Assembly: GCA_030635565.1 (NCBI GenBank)
Contig: DAOVYP010000202.1
Coordinates: 1 to 5,068, forward strand
Direction: 5' to 3'
From: Spirochaeta sp.
GTDB taxonomy: Bacteria; Spirochaetota; Spirochaetia; DSM-2461
DNA: 5,068 bases
Position 1 is the first letter of the stretch. Every line of letters starts with the position of its first letter. Under the pieces are notes generated by a model. That model saw nothing but the letters and a program-made list of their open reading frames with translations, made no database searches and had not been told where the DNA came from. Both the position numbers and the translations under genes were made by a program. Of the stretch, positions 1 to 5,068 are shown one piece after another.

Positions 1-876
1 TGTAATCATCACGAGGAGTACAACTGCCAGCGTGGACAGGAAAACCGTGATATTAAGCTTCGACTGGGAGACTGCAGAGGGTCGGATATCAAACCATACC
101 GAATAAGAGCCGGTCTCCCGCACGGTATAATCACTCGGGCCGAAATATTTCTTCAGATAATCGTCACTATGCCTTGCGTACAGGGTCCAGTCGTCATCCT
201 TGAGTATCAGAACCGACGGGCGGGATTTACCCCAAAGACCGGCACTGTCAGGCCCTGCGGCCAACCGGGGGCTATCCTCCAGGGATGTGACGGCGGCGGA
301 CTGATTCAACTGCCAGGCATCTTCGGTACCGGTGTAGTCCGTCATGGCAAAAACCGTTCCAATAAGGGTAACCGAGAAAATCAGGGTTGAAGCGGCGGTG
401 GTGACGATACGGACCGTATGACGCTGTACCATCGCCGAATCGGCGAAGCGAATCCTGCGAAAAATCTTCAATAGCCGCAGTAACCTGAGTACACGGGCCA
501 TGCGGACCGCCTTTACAACCTTTAAGAGACCAATGAGGGCACCTGAGCCGGCGAATACCGCCCCGCCAAGCATAGAGAAGAAGACCGGACCGGAAGTAAA
601 GATGAGAAGCGGCACCGATGCGACAAAATCCACCCAGCCATTTTCCCTGATGATATATCGTCGGAAAGACCCGGAGGCAAGGGCATTCCAGCTGCGTATG
701 AGAAATTCCAGCGTAAAGAACAGATCGAATGCGAAACCCGTGTACAGAAATACCCTGCGTACCGTCCAGACGGCACCGGAAATAACCAGGATGTCTTCAG
801 CCAGGGTTTGAAGCAGCACAAGGATGATAGCTGCGGTAACTACACCTTCGATCATGCTTTTAAATCGTCCATTCAT
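1..876 (-). CDS. Voltage-sensor (ion-transport-family-like) membrane protein with a large extracytoplasmic loop, 3' end missing
   Basis: The frame is open from the start codon to the window edge: 292 codons with no stop, so the C-terminus is missing. Six hydrophobic segments are visible at about residues 8-32 (S1), 42-62 (S2, with D51 and E57), 80-103 (S3, with D83), 116-144 (S4), 153-178 (S5) and 274-290 (S6). S4 carries K119, K122, R125, R128, R131, R134, K137, R140 and R143, the every-third-residue pattern of voltage-sensor domains; the acids in S2 and S3 are the usual countercharges. Residues 179-273 form a hydrophilic loop with no TVGYG-like or other recognisable selectivity filter, so calling it a potassium or sodium channel is not justified. 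The missing part after S6 could be a channel tail or a signalling domain. The ATG at 876 is preferred because GGATGG lies 8 nt upstream; in-frame GTG at 882 and ATG at 888 are alternatives. It sits 5 bp downstream of the preceding gene's stop codon, which suggests co-transcription. Confidence 0.85.
   Translation of the reverse strand, partial: MNGRFKSMIEGVVTAAIILVLLQTLAEDILVISGAVWTVRRVFLYTGFAFDLFFTLEFLIRSWNALASGSFRRYIIRENGWVDFVASVPLLIFTSGPVFFSMLGGAVFAGSGALIGLLKVVKAVRMARVLRLLRLLKIFRRIRFADSAMVQRHTVRIVTTAASTLIFSVTLIGTVFAMTDYTGTEDAWQLNQSAAVTSLEDSPRLAAGPDSAGLWGKSRPSVLILKDDDWTLYARHSDDYLKKYFGPSDYTVRETGSYSVWFDIRPSAVSQSKLNITVFLSTLAVVLLVMIT
58..342 (-). other. Extracytoplasmic S5-S6 domain in place of a pore loop
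   Basis: This encodes residues 179-273, between the fifth and sixth hydrophobic segments. The stretch is hydrophilic, with many Asp, Ser and aromatic residues, and predicted strands such as SVLILKDDDWTLYARH and YSVWFDIRP. A canonical pore region is about 40-60 residues, with a short pore helix and a filter; neither is visible. It may be a small sensory domain or a divergent turret. No family is recognised. Confidence 0.6.
448..522 (-). other. S4 voltage-sensor helix (nine basic residues at i+3)
   Basis: This encodes residues 119-143 of the leftward membrane protein. Lys or Arg occupies every third position nine times in succession, separated by pairs of mainly hydrophobic residues (for example RVLRLLRLLKIFR). 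This regular spacing is the hallmark of the S4 helix of voltage-gated channels, voltage-gated proton channels and voltage-sensitive phosphatases. Whether it senses voltage here is inferred from the pattern. Confidence 0.8.
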
Positions 877-881
877 ATTCA

Positions 882-1811
882 CTACCATCCGTTTTCAGCG
901 GCGATGCCGTGGAGTTCCACCAGCATATCCAGGTCGAAACCGTAGAATTTGTAATTCTTGCGGGCCACATTAAACCAGCTCTTGTCCGAAGACTCGGCCC
1001 CCCGGTCCACCTTCATCCCGGGTTTCAGATTCCTGCATCTATGGGAAAAGACCGCTGCAAGACGCGCCGTACTTTCCATATAGGGATTGTCCTGGAAAGA
1101 CAGTGAGCTGTTCACCCCGGCCTTCACCACCGCCTCCGGCATAAGATTCAGGGATTTGGCGGCTTCTTTAGTCACTTTGCCGGCGAAAGCGGAAGAAATC
1201 AGAAACAGATTACGACCCGAGGATGCCGGCTGGCCGTCGGGAGAAAAGAACTGAACCGATGGCCGGATCAGCATAGTGGCTTTCACCAGATCCGTGACTT
1301 CATTGGAACTGATTTTCAAACGCTGTACTTTTCTCAACTCAAAACTGATGTATTTCTGGCGCTGGAAAATCTTCTCCATATACCTGTTTATCACCCCGGT
1401 ACCCACGCCCATCAGAGGACCTGTGAGTTCCTTTCTGGAATTTATCTGTCCCGATAAAGCCGTCAGGAACTGCCCCATCTGGGTTTTAACCGCCAAGGGT
1501 GTTGAACTCTGGTGGGCCATGTGCAGGGTAAATGAGAAATCCATTTTTCTCTCAAGAATTGCCTCATACAGGGGGGATAACGCCTTGTTGGCGAAATCTG
1601 ATAGTGCGGATTTGAGCAATTCAAGAATCCGGGGCCATGGCAGATCCGGGAAAAAGGCACTTGAAGCCAGAGTTGGCTGCAGTGTCGTACCGTTGATTTC
1701 GAGGAATTGGATCAGTTGTTCCTCTTTTTGTAAGGGTGAAAGCCCCGAGAGTGAGGGATTCTCCCATAGTCTGCCGACGAAAGTCGCGGCTTTTTCCTGT
1801 TCAACACTCAT
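882..1811 (-). CDS. Conserved-looking cytoplasmic protein of unknown function (309 aa)
   Basis: This is a complete frame from ATG at 1811 to TAG at 884-882. I do not recognise the family and assign no function. The protein has no signal peptide and no membrane segment, so it is probably cytoplasmic. Residues 1-90 look mainly helical (amphipathic stretches such as RILELLKSALSDF at 61-73). Residues 91-180 contain basic helices (for example INRYMEKIFQRQKYISFELRK, about 141-161). Residues 181-309 mix short strands (SVQFFS, NLFLIS) with helices, and the C-terminal third is rich in Lys and Arg. There is a single cysteine (C259) and no visible nucleotide-binding, zinc-binding or catalytic signature. 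The length without internal stops, the start next to a divergent intergenic gap and the tight link to the next gene all support a real gene. Only a weak GCGGG-like element precedes the start. It is probably the first gene of a two-gene or longer leftward operon. Confidence 0.88.
   Translation of the reverse strand: MSVEQEKAATFVGRLWENPSLSGLSPLQKEEQLIQFLEINGTTLQPTLASSAFFPDLPWPRILELLKSALSDFANKALSPLYEAILERKMDFSFTLHMAHQSSTPLAVKTQMGQFLTALSGQINSRKELTGPLMGVGTGVINRYMEKIFQRQKYISFELRKVQRLKISSNEVTDLVKATMLIRPSVQFFSPDGQPASSGRNLFLISSAFAGKVTKEAAKSLNLMPEAVVKAGVNSSLSFQDNPYMESTARLAAVFSHRCRNLKPGMKVDRGAESSDKSWFNVARKNYKFYGFDLDMLVELHGIAAENGW
885..890 (-). promoter_or_regulatory. Probable ribosome binding site for the membrane protein gene
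   Basis: The minus strand reads GGATGG here, 8 nt before the ATG at 876. It lies inside the last codons of the upstream gene, so translation of the two genes may be coupled. It is an imperfect match to GGAGG, but it favours the 876 start over the in-frame GTG at 882 and ATG at 888. Confidence 0.35.
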
Positions 1812-1869
1812 AAAGACCCGCTTTATACTGCTTTTTATTTGGCATTTTTCGATTCCGTGTCATGATAAT
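1812..1869. promoter_or_regulatory. Divergent intergenic promoter region
   Basis: This 58-bp AT-rich gap lies between the divergent start codons at 1811 (minus) and 1870 (plus), so both genes must be transcribed from here or from inside the neighbouring coding ends. On the plus strand TATACT at 1824-1829 is a good -10 hexamer; its possible -35 (TCAACA at 1801-1806, 17-bp spacing) is poor. On the minus strand TATAAA at 1827-1822 overlaps it, but it has no convincing -35 and would leave almost no untranslated leader. No clear operator palindrome or terminator hairpin is seen. Confidence 0.4.
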
Positions 1870-1959
1870 ATGTGGATGCGTCGCATTGCACGGATTTTTT
1901 TAACTTCTTTTATTCTCTTTCTACTATGGAGTTTGACTACTTCTACCTCGTTATCAGGT
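1870..1959 (+). other. Sec signal peptide of the giant protein
   Basis: Residues 1-30 have a basic n-region (RRIAR), an uninterrupted hydrophobic core at about 9-22 (IFLTSFILFLLWSL) and a polar Ser/Thr-rich region ending SLSG before QEIPD. This fits signal peptidase I processing near residue 30. The lack of Cys argues against a lipoprotein. The DNA here is more AT-rich than the mature coding region. Confidence 0.75.
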
Positions 1960-4900
1960 CAGGAAATCCCGGACAATGATACATCAAGTTTAACAGGCGA
2001 AGAGGAGGAAGGCAAAATCGCTCCTGAAGCCTCGGCATATCTGTTGGACCTGAAAATCGGCGATGTCGGTGTCGACCTCCTCTGGGACGGATACTGGCGA
2101 ATGAGCTTTGTGGCCGGAGGCAGCTTCGGCAAGAAAACTGAGCAAACTGTTTTCACAGGCCTCAGCCGGGGCACGGCATTCATCCAGGAGCCTGATGTTA
2201 CCCTCACCCTCTGGCTGAACGACAGATGGTTCATTGAAACGACCTTTCTTGAAGGATTTGAACGCAATACATACAGGGCCGGTTACATTGGAGGGGACGA
2301 TGATTTCGTCAGGGAAATCATCGCCGGGAACGCCGGAGTTAACGCGACATCTTACGCGGAAATCGACGTACCCGCCCCACGATACAATACTCCGGGAATC
2401 GTTGCAAAATTCGCCACACCGAAATCAGAGCACGAACTCCTGATCCGTTACGATCCCACCGAAGCCGATCAGATGGTTTTCCAGGGTCAATATGAAGTGA
2501 ATACCCAGGACATCGGCCTTCCTGAATTCGTCGAAGGGAAATACTTTCTCCTGCCGGATACCAATGTTTCGAATGTAATCGTTTATCTGGAGGATCGGCT
2601 GGGGCCGATAACCGGTACCGACGGCCTGGGGACCCAACGCCGTTATCGATTGGCCGAATCGGTGGAATACTTTGTCGACGGTGAATCAGGTATTGTGGTA
2701 CTGAACGTGCCCCATGATGGGCAGGTTGTAGCGTATTACGATGTGGGAGGCACCGATGTCGGTGATATTACCCTCGGAAGGAATTTCGTTGTCCCCGCCG
2801 ATGCGAACCTCAGACCGGATTTTGCTGCCTGGGGTGGTGTTACCGGCAATCTATTGGATTTCGACTTTAACATTTTGACTCCTGCAGCCGATCCATACGA
2901 CCCTGAAGGACGGGATTTTCGGGATACATCCCGAGTCGATATCGGTGGTACCGATCACCTCATCCTCTACAACCCCGGTCGATTCACCCCCTTTGAGCGT
3001 CAGAATGTCTATTTCTCATCACGACCCCTGCCGGAGGAAACCTGGCGTATTGTCCCGTTGCTCCAGGACCGGGGTGCACTGTATCCGGGAACAGCTCCGA
3101 ATTTCGGATTCATCCCGGACACAATCGACAAAACCATATCCGTATACGGTGCTGTCGGATCTTCCGAAGGGCTCCGTGACCCGGCCAACCGCTATCCCTT
3201 TGCCGCGGCGGACCCGGAAGTCTACGGCCCCGGCAGGGAAACCGACCCGGACAAACTCTCGAGAATCATCGTACTGGCCATCAGGGAAACCAATCCGGGA
3301 TATTTCCTGGATACGGGAATTGTGCCCGGATCGGTAATCGTTCGAATTAACGGTGTGCGGGATAAAACTGTTGAAATCTCTGATGACGGCAGTCTCAACT
3401 TCACACGTTTCATCTATCCCGATGATTGGATTGAGGTAAGTTTCCGGACTGAAGTCCTGGACATGGATGGAGGAGATCTCTACATCTATCAGGGAAATCA
3501 TTTCCAACTGGGCCCCAGACTGAACTGGGAACTGGCCGAGAGTGTCAGGTGGAATATCAGCCAGGACAGGACGGTGAGTGAATTCAACCAGAGTCCCGGT
3601 GAAATCAAGGTGGCTACAACCCTGGACTGGGAAGCCGATATGGCGGGTATCCGTCTCACAGGTGATGCGGCTCTTTCCACCCCGGATACCGCCGGAAATT
3701 TAAGGCTATTCGGCATGGAAGACGGCGGGCTTGGACTGGTGTTTCTCACTTCTACACTGGCTCGGGCTCCTGATGATATCTCTGATACTCAAACCATCCA
3801 CGCTTCAGGTACTTATCAGCCGGCGGACAAGTGGAACTATATCTCCACCGACGGACTGGGCAGGGAGATTCTGAACGACTATCTCTGGCCGGATGCAACC
3901 AGTACCGGTGAAGACGGACCGGCTCTGGCGGCCCGCCGCAGCGGTGATCCGACTGACGGCCGGGTGATGGACATGCGATTTGATGTACCGAACGGTGAAT
4001 GGAGTGCCGGGGATTTTCTTGCTGATGTATCAGGTCCTATAGATTTATCAGGGTATACGGCAATCGAATTCCCGATCCGATTTCTGGACGACTACGGAGG
4101 AAGCTCTCTCGGTGGAACGGCACCGACAATCGTTCTTCAGGCAGGTGAAATCGGGGAATCGGAGGATCATCACGAAGATGGCGCGGTAGATTCGGCAGAC
4201 CCCGGATCCATGGTGGAATGGAATCTATCGGCTCTAAGCTCTGAAACTTATACGGCTATAATCGACGCCTGGGAGAATTTTCCGGGGTCCTGGCAAACAG
4301 TACGAATAACCCTCACCCCCTCTGATAGAGCCAGATTAAGCAGCGTCAGGGCCTTCAGACTGGTTATCGATAATGGAACCGGCTCAGCCATCTCCGGCCG
4401 AGCCATCACGGGAGCTCCAAGATTCGACGGCAGCCCATTTCGCACCGAGATTCGAAGCAGCACCGATGTCCTGGTAGACCCTCAGGATATCGCCGGTGAT
4501 GAAGTGACGGACAACAGCCTGAAATCCGCTTATCCCGAAGTCTCAGAACTCTTCCATCCCGGGGGAGAAGCAAACAAAGCCTTGAGAATTCGATGGGGCG
4601 CCGATGTTCCGAACGGCACTGACATCGCTGCCACAGACCGATGGGAAGCCGTATCCTGGTTCTCCGGAGTCCCCATTGAAGCCTATCGGACCATGGTGTT
4701 CTACGTCAGGGATGACACCGGAATCGGCGAAATGACCGCTATGGCCACCGATGAAAACGGTCTGGGTATCACAATTTCCTGGGCCTCTGCTTCGGGATCC
4801 GGTTGGGACAGAATCACCGTGAACATCGCCGATGGAACGGCGGTCAGTGCAGGGGGTAATACAATCGGCACAGTCTTGATTGATAACGATGCCGGCGAAC

Positions 4901-5068
4901 TCACCCGTTTCGTACTTACGGGTGCCGACGAAACCAATGATGCCGCCGGAAGTGACGTTTCCGGTACCATCCTCCTGGACGAAATTCATTTTCGTGACCC
5001 GGCATTCACGATAACAGGTGGAGCCGAATTCCAGGGGTTTTGGCGTTACACGGATGATATCGCCGCAA
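1870..5068 (+). CDS. Giant exported, probably outer-membrane beta-barrel protein, SprA/Sov-like (N-terminal 1066 residues)
   Basis: One frame stays open for 1066 codons and runs off the right edge. Residues 1-30 form a signal peptide (WMRRIAR, then a hydrophobic core, with a likely cut after SLSG). There is no lipobox cysteine. The rest is low in Lys and rich in Gly, Asp, Thr and aromatics, with alternating-pattern beta strands such as LNWELAESVRWNIS (about 551-564) and EIKVATTLDWEADM (578-591), typical of outer-membrane or surface proteins. Several pieces recall SprA/Sov, the type IX secretion translocon: YIGGDDDFVREIIAGN (139-154) followed by a GI-AKF strand, a VIVYLEDR segment (236-243), a YFVDGESGIVVL strand pair (267-278), LILYNPG (364-370), and LQAGEIGESEDHHEDG (756-771). 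SprA proteins often exceed 2000 residues, so well over half could lie outside the window. Two jelly-roll-like modules occupy about 698-857 and 903-1046. In-frame ATGs at 1870 and 1876 are both possible starts; neither has a good Shine-Dalgarno. A generic surface adhesin or carbohydrate-binding protein is the main alternative. The gene is certain; the family is a moderate guess. Confidence 0.85.
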   Translation, partial: MWMRRIARIFLTSFILFLLWSLTTSTSLSGQEIPDNDTSSLTGEEEEGKIAPEASAYLLDLKIGDVGVDLLWDGYWRMSFVAGGSFGKKTEQTVFTGLSRGTAFIQEPDVTLTLWLNDRWFIETTFLEGFERNTYRAGYIGGDDDFVREIIAGNAGVNATSYAEIDVPAPRYNTPGIVAKFATPKSEHELLIRYDPTEADQMVFQGQYEVNTQDIGLPEFVEGKYFLLPDTNVSNVIVYLEDRLGPITGTDGLGTQRRYRLAESVEYFVDGESGIVVLNVPHDGQVVAYYDVGGTDVGDITLGRNFVVPADANLRPDFAAWGGVTGNLLDFDFNILTPAADPYDPEGRDFRDTSRVDIGGTDHLILYNPGRFTPFERQNVYFSSRPLPEETWRIVPLLQDRGALYPGTAPNFGFIPDTIDKTISVYGAVGSSEGLRDPANRYPFAAADPEVYGPGRETDPDKLSRIIVLAIRETNPGYFLDTGIVPGSVIVRINGVRDKTVEISDDGSLNFTRFIYPDDWIEVSFRTEVLDMDGGDLYIYQGNHFQLGPRLNWELAESVRWNISQDRTVSEFNQSPGEIKVATTLDWEADMAGIRLTGDAALSTPDTAGNLRLFGMEDGGLGLVFLTSTLARAPDDISDTQTIHASGTYQPADKWNYISTDGLGREILNDYLWPDATSTGEDGPALAARRSGDPTDGRVMDMRFDVPNGEWSAGDFLADVSGPIDLSGYTAIEFPIRFLDDYGGSSLGGTAPTIVLQAGEIGESEDHHEDGAVDSADPGSMVEWNLSALSSETYTAIIDAWENFPGSWQTVRITLTPSDRARLSSVRAFRLVIDNGTGSAISGRAITGAPRFDGSPFRTEIRSSTDVLVDPQDIAGDEVTDNSLKSAYPEVSELFHPGGEANKALRIRWGADVPNGTDIAATDRWEAVSWFSGVPIEAYRTMVFYVRDDTGIGEMTAMATDENGLGITISWASASGSGWDRITVNIADGTAVSAGGNTIGTVLIDNDAGELTRFVLTGADETNDAAGSDVSGTILLDEIHFRDPAFTITGGAEFQGFWRYTDDIAA
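3961..4440 (+). repeat. Jelly-roll-like module, copy 1 (protein repeat)
   Basis: This encodes residues 698-857 of the giant protein. Landmarks in order are MDMRFDVPNG, then a YTAIEFPIRFLDD strand, an acidic SEDHHEDG segment, a WQTVRITL strand, FRLVIDNG, and a closing PRFDGSPF. This order (hydrophobic core strand, W-x-x-V/I-x-I/V strand, closing aromatic strand) resembles carbohydrate-binding jelly-roll folds. The same order recurs in copy 2, which suggests an ancient internal duplication; carbohydrate binding itself is not shown. Confidence 0.5.
4576..5007 (+). repeat. Jelly-roll-like module, copy 2 (protein repeat)
   Basis: This encodes residues 903-1046. It repeats the layout of copy 1: ALRIRWGADVPNG, YRTMVFYVRDD, WDRITVNI, TRFVLTG and a closing DEIHFRDPAF. 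It lacks the acidic SEDHHEDG insertion of copy 1. Identity is low apart from DVPNG and scattered hydrophobic positions, so the match is one of pattern and likely fold, not recent duplication. It is followed by a strand-like segment (FTITGGAEFQGFWRY), as copy 1 is followed by FRTEIRSSTDVLV. Confidence 0.5.

Noticed and set aside
500..811. Plus-strand open frame of 103 codons, with a 99-codon minus-strand frame at 522-821
   Set aside because: Both overlap the S1-S4 coding region of the membrane protein in other frames; the transmembrane pattern and S4 periodicity identify the real frame.
1..876. Annotation as a voltage-gated potassium channel
   Set aside because: The S4 pattern invites it, but no TVGYG-type filter or pore helix is visible between S5 and S6, so the narrower call would be unsupported.
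1812..1869. Riboswitch or terminator in the intergenic gap
   Set aside because: The gap is only 58 bp, with no strong inverted repeat followed by a T-run and no conserved RNA motif.
1959..2267. Minus-strand open frame of 102 codons near the start of the giant gene
   Set aside because: It is antisense to the mature N-terminal region of the exported protein; the translation is low-complexity Ser/Pro/Arg-rich and has no recognisable features.
3019..3507. Minus-strand open frame of 162 codons
   Set aside because: It lies wholly antisense to the continuous 1066-codon exported protein, has no plausible domain, and looks like a by-product of codon bias.
4543..4989. Minus-strand open frame of 148 codons
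   Set aside because: It is antisense to the second jelly-roll-like module. Its Gly/Asp/Val-rich translation is what reversed codons of a beta-rich protein give, and no supporting start signal is visible.

Overview
The window is about 5 kb of gene-dense bacterial DNA with moderate GC. It holds three protein-coding genes and one short divergent intergenic region. Two genes run leftward (minus strand, 1-1811) and one very large gene runs rightward (plus strand, 1870 to beyond the right edge). There is no rRNA, tRNA, CRISPR array, insertion sequence or obvious phage gene. The rightward product has a signal peptide and long beta-rich segments that look like outer-membrane barrel pieces, so the host is almost certainly a diderm (Gram-negative) bacterium. 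A spirochaete or a member of the Bacteroidota/FCB group would fit, but the phylum cannot be fixed from this sequence alone.

Left part (1-1811, minus strand): a cytoplasmic protein of 309 residues that I do not recognise is followed, 5 bp after its stop codon, by a six-helix membrane protein whose 3' end lies outside the window. The membrane protein has a textbook S1-S4 voltage-sensor layout, with nine Lys/Arg spaced exactly every third residue in S4. Between S5 and S6, where an ion channel should carry its pore helix and selectivity filter, it has a soluble loop of about 95 residues. The close spacing suggests one transcript for both genes.

Middle (1812-1869): a 58-bp AT-rich gap between divergent start codons. 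It must contain or adjoin the promoters of both transcription units. The best -10-like hexamers of the two strands overlap at 1822-1829.

Right part (1870-5068, plus strand): 1066 uninterrupted codons of an exported giant protein that continues past the window. Its order of motifs resembles, from memory, SprA/Sov, the giant outer-membrane translocon of the type IX secretion system and gliding machinery. It also contains two consecutive jelly-roll-like modules, each with a DVPNG motif, alternating with strand-rich segments. The SprA relationship is a hypothesis from remembered motif patterns and was not checked by any search. No other secretion gene is visible, so a functional link between the leftward operon and the rightward gene cannot be claimed.
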